Positions 16,483 to 24,276 of a stretch of DNA of 38,358 bases are shown here, piece after piece; the stretch's first letter is position 1; the number at the start of each line of letters is the position of its first letter. The stretch is from Pseudomonadota bacterium (lineage in GTDB: Bacteria > Pseudomonadota > Gammaproteobacteria > Steroidobacterales > Steroidobacteraceae). The DNA lies in NCBI GenBank assembly GCA_025357635.1, contig JANXOV010000151.1, positions 1 through 38,358 on the forward strand, given 5' to 3'. The position numbers were made by a program, and so were the translations under genes. The notes under the pieces were generated by a model, which had not been told where the DNA came from, did no database searches, and was given only the letters and a program-made list of their open reading frames with translations.

Positions 16483-17916
16483 TCAGCTCTGTTCGAAGAT
16501 GATCCGGCGGCGTTCGGCCTCACTCAATCCGCCGCGTGAGGCGCGGGTCGCCAGCCAGGAAACCCACCCCGCCGCGGCAAAGCCCAGCAGCAGCCACCAC
16601 TCCGGCGGCAGCCGGTTTCCGGCATCTTTGTATTGCTGCAGCAGCGACAGGCCGATCAGGTACAAGGAAAACAGCGCGGCCGCCCAGATCACGGCGATGC
16701 CGCCGGGAACGCGATAGGCACCGACGCCGGGCGCGGCGCGGCGGTGCCGCAACACGCCGAAGCAGACGATGGCGTACATGACGGCGAACAGCGTTGAGGT
16801 CACGTTGACGACCGGCAGCAGCACGCCCTTGCCCAGAAACAGACCGATGACGCTGGCGATGGTGACGGTCGCGATGGCGCGGCGGGGCGCGAGGCCGGCT
16901 GCGCCGAGACGCCCGAGCGCGGCGGGCAGCAGGTGGCTGCGGCCCAGCGCATACAGCACGCGGGTGGCGGCAAAGAACAATGCATTCCAGACGGCGATGA
17001 GCCCGAGCACGCCCGCCAACAGCACCAGATTCGCCACCCAGCCGGCGCGGAACACGACGCGAAAGGCTTCTGCGACCGGCAACTCCGCCGCCAGCAGCTG
17101 CTGGCGTGGCAGGGCCATGGACACAGCCGCCAGCACCAGGCAATAGAAGAGCAGCGAGGTGAGAATGCAGCCCGCGAGCACGCCGGCGATACGGCGGCGA
17201 TCCTTCGGGTCCTCCAGCTCCGCCACGGCTTGCGGGATGGTGTTGAAGCCGCCGAAGAAGTAGGGCGTGACGGCCAGGGCGGCGAATACGCCGCCGTAGC
17301 CCCAGGCCCAGTCAGAGGGCGCGATCATGGGCGCAAGGTTGGCGGTACTGCCGCGGCTGATGCCCATCGCCACGAATACGCAGGTTGCGCCCAGCAGGGT
17401 GTAGGTCGCGATGTCCTGCAAACGTGCGGCATCGCGCGCGCCGCGCCAATGCGCTGCCAGCAGGGCGAGCGAGCCGGCTGCACCGATCAGAATGTCGCCC
17501 AGGTGCACGTTCGCGCCAAGAATCGAATACAAGGTGGGGCCTTGAATGCCGGGGACTAGTTCATTGAGCAGCCAGCCCACCGACACGGCGAAGAACACGC
17601 AATTGATGACGTAGATGAAGGTCAGGCAGAGGCCGGCAAAGTAAGCCCAGCGGATGCCGAACAGATCGTAGGCATACACCACTTCGCCGCCGGCATGCGG
17701 CAGCGCACCGGTGAGTTCGGCGTAGCACATGCCGATGGGGATCATCGCCCCGGCACCGATGATGAAACCGACCGCGGCCCCTACCGGTCCGGCGCTGCCG
17801 AGCACACTGCCCAGCACCATCAGCCAGGCCACGCCGACAATGGTGCCGACGCCGATGGTGAACAAGTGACGCCGCTTCAGCGTCTTCTTCAGCCCGGTTG
17901 GAGCGCTCTGACTCAC
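16483..17916 (-). CDS. APC family permease, third gene of the HyuAB operon
   Basis: Inner-membrane amino acid-polyamine-organocation permease, 477 residues with about 12 hydrophobic segments. Helix 1 has IGVGTIVGVAWLMVLGSVLG, and the helix 6 motif reads GFNTIPQAVAELEDPKDRRR. It is paralogous to the permease at 12737-14119, and both occupy the third position of a two-enzyme operon, suggesting duplication with divergence to related substrates. The start overlaps the HyuB gene end by 4 nt. It probably brings in the compound acted on by HyuAB. The C-terminus is followed by the BKACE promoter region after 22 bp, with no obvious terminator between the two operons, so read-through is possible. Confidence 0.9.
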   Translation of the reverse strand: MSQSAPTGLKKTLKRRHLFTIGVGTIVGVAWLMVLGSVLGSAGPVGAAVGFIIGAGAMIPIGMCYAELTGALPHAGGEVVYAYDLFGIRWAYFAGLCLTFIYVINCVFFAVSVGWLLNELVPGIQGPTLYSILGANVHLGDILIGAAGSLALLAAHWRGARDAARLQDIATYTLLGATCVFVAMGISRGSTANLAPMIAPSDWAWGYGGVFAALAVTPYFFGGFNTIPQAVAELEDPKDRRRIAGVLAGCILTSLLFYCLVLAAVSMALPRQQLLAAELPVAEAFRVVFRAGWVANLVLLAGVLGLIAVWNALFFAATRVLYALGRSHLLPAALGRLGAAGLAPRRAIATVTIASVIGLFLGKGVLLPVVNVTSTLFAVMYAIVCFGVLRHRRAAPGVGAYRVPGGIAVIWAAALFSLYLIGLSLLQQYKDAGNRLPPEWWLLLGFAAAGWVSWLATRASRGGLSEAERRRIIFEQS

Positions 17917-19697
17917 GATGGCGCGAGCTCACGGCGCCGGGCCGCGGTGGCCGCCGCATCCACGCGCAAGCTGGCATCGCCACGGTCGCCGCTCAGTTGA
18001 ACACCGTAGACATCCCTGGCCAGCGCCATGCTCACCCAGCCTTCGAGCACATCGTGACGCACGCGCTCGGGATCCCGGGCCAGCGGATCCCCGTAGCCGC
18101 CACCGCCGGCTTCGAATCCGCGAATGCATTCGCCTGGCTGCAGTTCGACCAGACCGATGGGCGGCAGCGGTTCCTCATGCCCGTCGCTGCGCACTTTGCA
18201 AACGGAGGAGGCACTGCCGGATCGGCCACCGTGTGTTCCCTTGGGAGGATCTTCGTGCATCTCGGCGAAATACGCGACCGTCATCGGATCGTGCAACGGA
18301 CCGTAGGTGATCTCTCCAGCCGGACCGCCGCGCTGACGGCCCGCGCCGCCGCTGTCTTGCACCAGCCGCAGCGATCGGATCACCAGCGGATACTTCTGCT
18401 CGATGATTTCCACGCTGTCCACCATGACCGAGGCGGCCGCGTCCGGCATGCAGTAGGTGACCCAGCCGTCGCAGCGCGGTGAAGCCGGTCCGCCGTTGTT
18501 GCCGATGACCAGCTGATTGACGAACGGCGCACCACCCAGCCGCCGGTCATTCCCGGAAACCACGCCGAAGCCGGCTCCCATGGATGCGGCGCCTTCGGCG
18601 AGGCCGTGTCCGTCGCCGAGCATGCTGAACGCGCGCTGCGTCGCGTTGATCAGGCGGTTGGTGACGTTGGAGGTGGCCATGGAGGTGCAGGCAGGAAAAC
18701 GCGGAATGCCGACCACACAGTTTTCCCGCAGCAGTATGCGGATGCGCCGGAAGCTGCCTTCATTGCGCGGCACGCCCGGATCGATGCAATTGAGCACGCC
18801 GATCAGCGCACCGGCGGTCGCGCAGGTCTGCGACAAGTTCACGCCCACGGGGACGCAGTCGATGTTTTCGCGCAGGTCCACCTCGACGATGCCCTCGTCC
18901 GGTTTCACCTCGACGATCACTTTCACGGGAACGCCATCGGGCAGCCCCGGTAGTGTGTCATGCCGTCCCTCGGCGATGAGCCGTCCGGCGGGAAGGGCGC
19001 GGATGGCGTGCGTCATGCGCCGCTCGGAGTAGTCCAGCCATTCGCGCACGAACTCGCCGATGGTCCCCGCCCCGTAGCGCTCCACTAGGGTCTTGAGCCG
19101 CCGCTCGCCGATGCGCGCGGCGCCCATCGCGGCGAGATAGTCGCCGTACCAGACATCGGGTACGCGGATGCGGCGACGGCACATGCGGATGATGTCATCC
19201 ACGTCCCGGTAGTCGCGCTGAATCCGCACGCAGGGGAAATTCAGCCCGCCTTCCTGATAGATGTCCTTGGCAAAGGGCATGTACGTCGAGGGGTCTGAAT
19301 TTCCGCAGTCAGCCTGATGCGCCTTGGCGGCCACGGTGAACAGATGTACGCCGTCCGCAAACACCGGCACCAGGATGGTGTGATCGGCCGTGTGCGTATT
19401 GCCGAGGTAGGGGTCGTTGTGCAGAAACGCATCGCCTGCCGCGAGATCGGGATGAAAATCCCGCATGGACTGCGTTTGGCGGCCGCCGCCGAGCACGTGA
19501 ATCGGCAGGCCGTCGGCCGATGACAGCAATTGATTGTCCGCAGTGATGATGGAGCAGGAAAAATCCTTGGCCGTGTTCAAGATCGCCGAACGCCCGGTGC
19601 GGAACAAGGTGTTGGTCATTTCGCGCACGATGGAATCCAGCCGGTTGGCCAGTACCGCGATGACGACCTGATCCAGGGGTTTGTGTTTGGAGGACAT
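17913..19697 (-). CDS. hyuB: HyuB: hydantoinase B/oxoprolinase family subunit
   Basis: Protein of 594 residues, the partner of HyuA in ATP-dependent amidohydrolases (5-oxoprolinase, N-methylhydantoinase) and in related ketone carboxylases. Conserved stretches include LANRLDSIVREMTNTLFRTG, the metal-site-like HNDPYLGNTHTADHT (about residues 93-107), AKAHQADCGNSDP, ASMGAGFGVVSGNDRR and the Gly-rich RSLRLVQDSGGAGRQRGGPA near residue 450. The C-terminus keeps the GGGGYGDPLARDPE motif. The site reads GNTHTADH where, as I recall, many oxoprolinases have GGTHxPD, so this may be a distinct subgroup. The ATG follows the HyuA stop by 15 nt, and the stop overlaps the permease start by 4 nt. Symbol given by family only; the substrate is unknown. 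Confidence 0.87.
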   Translation of the reverse strand: MSSKHKPLDQVVIAVLANRLDSIVREMTNTLFRTGRSAILNTAKDFSCSIITADNQLLSSADGLPIHVLGGGRQTQSMRDFHPDLAAGDAFLHNDPYLGNTHTADHTILVPVFADGVHLFTVAAKAHQADCGNSDPSTYMPFAKDIYQEGGLNFPCVRIQRDYRDVDDIIRMCRRRIRVPDVWYGDYLAAMGAARIGERRLKTLVERYGAGTIGEFVREWLDYSERRMTHAIRALPAGRLIAEGRHDTLPGLPDGVPVKVIVEVKPDEGIVEVDLRENIDCVPVGVNLSQTCATAGALIGVLNCIDPGVPRNEGSFRRIRILLRENCVVGIPRFPACTSMATSNVTNRLINATQRAFSMLGDGHGLAEGAASMGAGFGVVSGNDRRLGGAPFVNQLVIGNNGGPASPRCDGWVTYCMPDAAASVMVDSVEIIEQKYPLVIRSLRLVQDSGGAGRQRGGPAGEITYGPLHDPMTVAYFAEMHEDPPKGTHGGRSGSASSVCKVRSDGHEEPLPPIGLVELQPGECIRGFEAGGGGYGDPLARDPERVRHDVLEGWVSMALARDVYGVQLSGDRGDASLRVDAAATAARRRELAPS

Positions 19698-19712
19698 GAC
19701 CTTTCCTCGACC

Positions 19713-21821
19713 TCAGACATCGACCATGTAGTTGTTGAACGGCGTCACGGTGGCGACGCTGCCCGGATACAGCACGATGGTGGTGGTGGGCTCCACGATC
19801 AGCGCCGGGCCCTGCACCTGCATGCCGGGCTTGAGCACCGCGCCGCGATAGCGCGGAATGTCCACCGTGCCGGTTGCTTCGAAATACGCCTTGCCGTGCC
19901 GCTCGGGTGCGGCCGTGGCCGCGGAGGTGATGGCAAGCGGCGTCAGCGGCGGCCGATCCAGTTCGCCGGTCACCCGGCCCTTCCATTGAATGAATTCGAT
20001 TGCCTGATCCGCTTCGGAGACGGCGAATATCGTTTCATGGGCGTGATGGAAGTCTTTCATGATCTGCTGCAGCTGCGCCGGTGTGTCGATGCGCGCACCG
20101 GGCAGCGGCACTTCCAGTTCCCATACCTGGTATCGGTAACGCGCTTCAACGAAGTAGTCGGTGCGGAAGCGCTGGATGCCGCGCGCCCGCAGGCTCTGCA
20201 TGAAGTCCTCGATCGAGGCCTTCAGGCCGCCGAGCACGCGATTGACCGACGCATAGTCAAAATCCTCCGATGCGGTCACCTGGCTGGTACCGAATTCGGT
20301 GACGATGTCCGTGTATTGCGCACCGCAGGCGCTCAATGCGCCGGCCATGCGTGGCAGCAGCACACGCGTGCAGCCCAGTTCGCGCGCGATGGGCACGATG
20401 TTCAAGCCGGCCGCGCCGCCGCCCGCCAGCAGCAGACTGTCGCGCGGATCCACCCCTTCATTGATCGTGATTTCCTTGATGGCCGCGACCATGTGTTCGC
20501 TGGCGACGGTGAGAATGCCGGCGGCGGCGTCTTCGGGGGATTTGCCAAGCTGTGCGGCGATTCGCCCGACGACGGCGACGGACGCCTCGGTATCCAGCCG
20601 CATGCGGCCGCCGTTGAAATACCCGGCATCCAGGTAGCCCAGCAGCAGCGCCGCATCGGTCACGGTCGCATGCTGGCCGCCGCGTCCGTAGCAGGCAGGC
20701 CCCGGGTCCGCACCGGCGCTTTCCGGGCCCACGCACAGCAGGCCGCCGGAGTCCACGCGCGCAATCGAGCCGCCGCCGGAGCCGATGCTGCGCGCATCGA
20801 CCGAGGACAGGCCGGTGATATGCCCCACGTAGCGCGCGCCCAGCCAGGTGTCGCGGCCGAAGACCGGACGGCCGTCGCGCACCAGACTCACATCGAAACT
20901 GGTGCCGCCGGTGTCGCAGACGATGACCTCGGTCGCGCCGACTTCGGCCAATCCTGTGACCTGGCCGAGGATTGGCGCCAGCGACGGGCCGGAGCGCACC
21001 ATGTGAATGGGCCGCTCGATGACGCCGTCGATGTGCATCACGCCGCCCAACGAAATCGCGGGCAGCAGCTCGCCGGCAAGGCCGGCTGCGCGCAGATCCG
21101 AGTCCATCTCGCGCAGATGCTGCTGCATCAGGGGCTTCAGCGAGGCATCGATGGCCGCGGAGGACGCGCGCCGGTATTCGCGCACGATGGGGTTGACCTG
21201 ATGCGACAGCGTGTAGGGAACGCCGGGCAGTTCGCGCTCGATGATGCGCCCGGCCGCGAGCTCATGTTCAGGATTGGCGATCGACCACAGAAAACAGACG
21301 GCGACGGCTTCCACCTTGAGAGTCCGCAGGCGCTGCATGGTTGCGATGGCGCCCGCTTCATCGAAGGGCGCAATGGCCGTGCCTTCGGAAGTCATCCGGC
21401 CCTGGATTTCAAAAGTCAGGTGCCGGGGTATGTAAGGTTCCGGGTAATCGGCCGTGTAGTCCCAGGGGTTTGTCTTGCCGCCCTCCCGCCGCACCAGAAT
21501 GTCCGGAAAGCCGTGGGTCACCAGCAGCGCGGTTCTTGCGATCTTGCCTTCCAGAATCGCATTGGTCGCGCGCGTGGATCCGTAGATGAACACGGCGGTT
21601 TGCCGCAGCAATGCACCCGCGTCCAGTCCAAGCGGCGCCGCGGCAATGTTCAGCCCTTCCAGAATGCCGCGTGAAATCCGCTCGCGCGTGGTCAGCGCCT
21701 TGCCGACGCTCAGAATGCCGGATGCGTCTCCGACCACCACATCGGTGAATGTGCCGCCTGTATCGATGCCGATCCGATATCCGCCGCGGGAATCGCGCAC
21801 TCGAGGGCTTGCTGTGGTCAC
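19713..21821 (-). CDS. hyuA: HyuA: hydantoinase A/oxoprolinase family subunit
   Basis: ATP-binding subunit of a HyuAB enzyme with an actin/hexokinase-like core, 702 residues from the GTG chosen here. Phosphate-binding motifs are IGIDTGGTFTDVVVGD near the N-terminus and VCDTGGTSFDVSLVRDG in the middle. GSTRATNAILEGK, SIGSGGGSIARVD and LLLAGGGAAGLN are also conserved. The GTG at 21821 has GGAG 6 nt upstream; an ATG at 21860 would add 13 residues, has no Shine-Dalgarno and lies inside an operator. The family uses ATP to open cyclic amides (oxoproline, hydantoins) or to carboxylate ketones (acetone, acetophenone), so either amide opening or formation of a beta-keto acid is possible. It is first in a hyuA-hyuB-permease operon under a TGATCA operator pair. 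Confidence 0.87.
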   Translation of the reverse strand: MTTASPRVRDSRGGYRIGIDTGGTFTDVVVGDASGILSVGKALTTRERISRGILEGLNIAAAPLGLDAGALLRQTAVFIYGSTRATNAILEGKIARTALLVTHGFPDILVRREGGKTNPWDYTADYPEPYIPRHLTFEIQGRMTSEGTAIAPFDEAGAIATMQRLRTLKVEAVAVCFLWSIANPEHELAAGRIIERELPGVPYTLSHQVNPIVREYRRASSAAIDASLKPLMQQHLREMDSDLRAAGLAGELLPAISLGGVMHIDGVIERPIHMVRSGPSLAPILGQVTGLAEVGATEVIVCDTGGTSFDVSLVRDGRPVFGRDTWLGARYVGHITGLSSVDARSIGSGGGSIARVDSGGLLCVGPESAGADPGPACYGRGGQHATVTDAALLLGYLDAGYFNGGRMRLDTEASVAVVGRIAAQLGKSPEDAAAGILTVASEHMVAAIKEITINEGVDPRDSLLLAGGGAAGLNIVPIARELGCTRVLLPRMAGALSACGAQYTDIVTEFGTSQVTASEDFDYASVNRVLGGLKASIEDFMQSLRARGIQRFRTDYFVEARYRYQVWELEVPLPGARIDTPAQLQQIMKDFHHAHETIFAVSEADQAIEFIQWKGRVTGELDRPPLTPLAITSAATAAPERHGKAYFEATGTVDIPRYRGAVLKPGMQVQGPALIVEPTTTIVLYPGSVATVTPFNNYMVDV

Positions 21822-21852
21822 GCCGTGCTCCAGAACCGTGTAATTGTTTGAG

Positions 21853-21881
21853 ATGATCATACTACGACTTTTTGATCACAT
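21853..21881. promoter_or_regulatory. Twin TGATCA operators upstream of hyuA
   Basis: TGATCA cores at 21854-21859 and 21873-21878 are 19 bp centre to centre. The second reads TGTGATCAAA on the minus strand, identical to the two BKACE sites. The first overlaps the alternative ATG of hyuA at 21860. Confidence 0.7.
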
Positions 21882-21916
21882 AGGCATGAATACCCCGCGT
21901 GACCGAATTCCGCGGG

Positions 21917-21945
21917 TGTGATCATGATTTACTCTCATGATCATG
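21917..21945. promoter_or_regulatory. Twin TGATCA operators upstream of the second TonB receptor
   Basis: TGTGATCATG at 21917-21926 and ATGATCATG at 21937-21945 have TGATCA cores (21919-21924 and 21938-21943) 19 bp apart centre to centre. The nearer core ends 42 nt before the receptor ATG. The two pairs in this divergent region are about 65 bp apart (centre to centre of corresponding sites), allowing the two transcription units to be controlled together. Confidence 0.7.
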
Positions 21946-21985
21946 CCTGTTACGATTCTGTCAACTCGTCGAAGGGAGGGTCATC

Positions 21986-24259
21986 ATGCAACAAACACAA
22001 TATTTGAAGATTGCATTGGGGGGATTGCTCGCGTTGGCCGGAACCTGCGCGTGGGCCCAGTCGGTCGCGCCTGCCGTCGCGCTTGAGGAGGTCATCGTCA
22101 CGGCGCAGCGCCGTTCGGAAAAAATGCAGGAAGTTCCCATTTCCATGAGCGCCATCAGCGGCGCGACGCTGGAAAACCTCGGCGCCAAGGATTTCAACGA
22201 CTATGCCGGCTCCATTCCGAATCTGGCCATCAGCACCGGCTCCGGCGCGGGCGGCAACGGCAGCTCCTTTGGCGTCTCCTCGACCCGCGCGGTCGCCATC
22301 CGCGGTGTCGCGGGCAACAACACCACCGCCTTCTATCTGAACGACACCCCCGTGCCGCTGTCGCTGGATCCTCGCGCGGTCGACATCGAGCGCATCGAAG
22401 TGCTGCGCGGTCCGCAGGGCACGCTGTTTGGCGCCGGTTCCATGGGCGGCACCGTGCGGCTGGTGACGCGTGAACCGAACCCGGATGCCTTCAGCGCACA
22501 CATACAGGCCGAAGGATCGCACGTGAACAAGGGCGGCGGTGGCTACTCGGCCGACGGCACCGTCAATCTCCCCCTCATGCAAGGCAACATGGGCTTGCGA
22601 ATGAGTGCCTTCAGCAGCTTCGACCCGGGCTTGTACACGCGCACCTGGGGTGGTCCTCAGGATCCGCGCTCCCCCAGCCTGCCTTACCCGCCGGGCGGGC
22701 CGCCTTCCGTGGGCAGCAAGGATCATGTCGGCGCGGAGCAGAACACCGGCTTTTCCGCATCGCTGGGCATCATGCCAAAATCGCTCGAAGGTCTGACCGT
22801 CACCCCGATGTTCATGTACCAGCATTCCAAGACCAACGGCTATCCGTTGGCCGACTATGAGCCGGATTACTTCACGCAAACGCGGCCCTTCGATGTGCCG
22901 GAGTCCGTGGAGGACACCTGGTCCTTCGCGGGCCTGACGGCCAAGCAGGACACCAAGTACGGGCGCTTCGTCGCTTCCGGCACCTACTTCTATCGCCGCG
23001 CGCAGGACATCGAGGACACCAGCGACATCAACGCGCTGTACTTCTGGGGTATTCCCTACTACGTGCCGGCGCCGCTGCTCAACATCCTGTACACCAAGAC
23101 CTATACGCAGGAAGTTCGCTTTGAATCCTCCCTGAGCGGACCGATTCAGTTCGTCTTCGGCTACTTTCACTCGCACTCGGATCGCCGATTCTTCGAAATC
23201 TACAACTCGCCGGGACTGGATGAGGCGACCGGCGGCGCACTCGGCACCGATCTGCAATACACGCAGAACACGCCCAACACCGACCGTCAAAAAGCCTGGT
23301 TCATCGACACCACCATCAAGCTGACCGACAAGCTGCAGGTCAGTGCCGGCCTGCGCCGCGCGTATCTGGATCACGAGGGCGCCTACACCGCGGATGGTCC
23401 TCTGAACGGCGGTCCTTCGGGTCCGCCTGACACCTGGGCGCGGGATGGCGAGCATCAGAATGCACCGCGCTTCACCGCCAAGTATCAATTCACCCCCAAT
23501 CAGATGCTGTACGCCTCCGCGGCCAAGGGCTTTCGCATCGGCGGCACGAATTCCTTCGTGCCCTCGATTTGTGACGACGATCTGGCCAATCTGGGCTTGA
23601 AGAACGGCGAGGCGTTCAAGTCCGACTCGCTGTGGAGTTATGAGGTCGGTTCGAAGAACGCCTTCGCCGACAATCGCATCCGTTCGCGCGTTGCCGCCTA
23701 TCGCATCAATTGGAAAGGCATACAGCAGACCGTGTTCCTGCCCTGCACGTTCATCATCACCGCCAATTCCGGCGCTGCGACCAGCAAGGGCGCCGAGGTG
23801 GAGGTCGACATGGCGGTCATCGATCATCTGACCTTGAATCTGGCGGTCGGCTATGAGGATGCGCGGATCACGGAAGCCACCGTTGCTTCGCGCACCGTGG
23901 TGGGTCAGACGCTGACCGGCGTTCCCAAATGGTCCGGCTCCGCCACCGCCCAGTACAGCATCCCGCTGGGAGCGCGAAATGCGTTCATCCGCGGCCAGTG
24001 GGAATTCACCGGTGCTCGCAAGAGCTTTACCAACGTGGCGCCACCCGACGGGCGCGCGCTGGGATCCTACAGCACCTTGAATCTGCGCGGCGGCGTTGAG
24101 CAGGGTCCGTGGGAACTGACCGTGTTTGCGAACAACGTTTTCGACAAACGCGGCGTCATCGGCGATCTGCTGCCTGAGGGCGCTGAGCTTGAGGGGCGGC
24201 CGAAATGGTTCGTGGTGCGGCCGCGGACCATCGGCGTTGCGCTGCGGCGGCAATTCTGA
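21986..24259 (+). CDS. TonB-dependent outer-membrane receptor (second copy)
   Basis: Outer-membrane active transporter of 757 residues. GGGAGGG lies 5 nt before the ATG, a strong ribosome site. The signal peptide runs through ALGGLLALAGTCAWAQ, then comes the TonB box/plug entry LEEVIVTAQRRSEKMQEVPI. Plug motifs VAIRGVAGNN and IEVLRGPQGTLFGAGSMGG follow, then the barrel, ending in ALRRQF with a terminal Phe. It is shorter than the first receptor of the window and not a recent duplicate. It is divergent from hyuA across two TGATCA operator pairs and followed after 17 nt by an MFS permease, so it probably supplies the substrate of the island. The ligand is not readable from sequence. Confidence 0.94.
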   Translation: MQQTQYLKIALGGLLALAGTCAWAQSVAPAVALEEVIVTAQRRSEKMQEVPISMSAISGATLENLGAKDFNDYAGSIPNLAISTGSGAGGNGSSFGVSSTRAVAIRGVAGNNTTAFYLNDTPVPLSLDPRAVDIERIEVLRGPQGTLFGAGSMGGTVRLVTREPNPDAFSAHIQAEGSHVNKGGGGYSADGTVNLPLMQGNMGLRMSAFSSFDPGLYTRTWGGPQDPRSPSLPYPPGGPPSVGSKDHVGAEQNTGFSASLGIMPKSLEGLTVTPMFMYQHSKTNGYPLADYEPDYFTQTRPFDVPESVEDTWSFAGLTAKQDTKYGRFVASGTYFYRRAQDIEDTSDINALYFWGIPYYVPAPLLNILYTKTYTQEVRFESSLSGPIQFVFGYFHSHSDRRFFEIYNSPGLDEATGGALGTDLQYTQNTPNTDRQKAWFIDTTIKLTDKLQVSAGLRRAYLDHEGAYTADGPLNGGPSGPPDTWARDGEHQNAPRFTAKYQFTPNQMLYASAAKGFRIGGTNSFVPSICDDDLANLGLKNGEAFKSDSLWSYEVGSKNAFADNRIRSRVAAYRINWKGIQQTVFLPCTFIITANSGAATSKGAEVEVDMAVIDHLTLNLAVGYEDARITEATVASRTVVGQTLTGVPKWSGSATAQYSIPLGARNAFIRGQWEFTGARKSFTNVAPPDGRALGSYSTLNLRGGVEQGPWELTVFANNVFDKRGVIGDLLPEGAELEGRPKWFVVRPRTIGVALRRQF

Positions 24260-24276
24260 TCGCGTGACGGCGCGCC

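Noticed and set aside
19530-21674. Open frame of about 714 codons on the plus strand across hyuA
   Set aside because: HyuA on the minus strand is clear by motif and operon context; the plus-strand product resembles no protein.
21950-24253. Open frame of about 767 codons antisense to the second TonB receptor
   Set aside because: Same reason; its His/Arg/Gly-rich composition is a shadow of the receptor codons.
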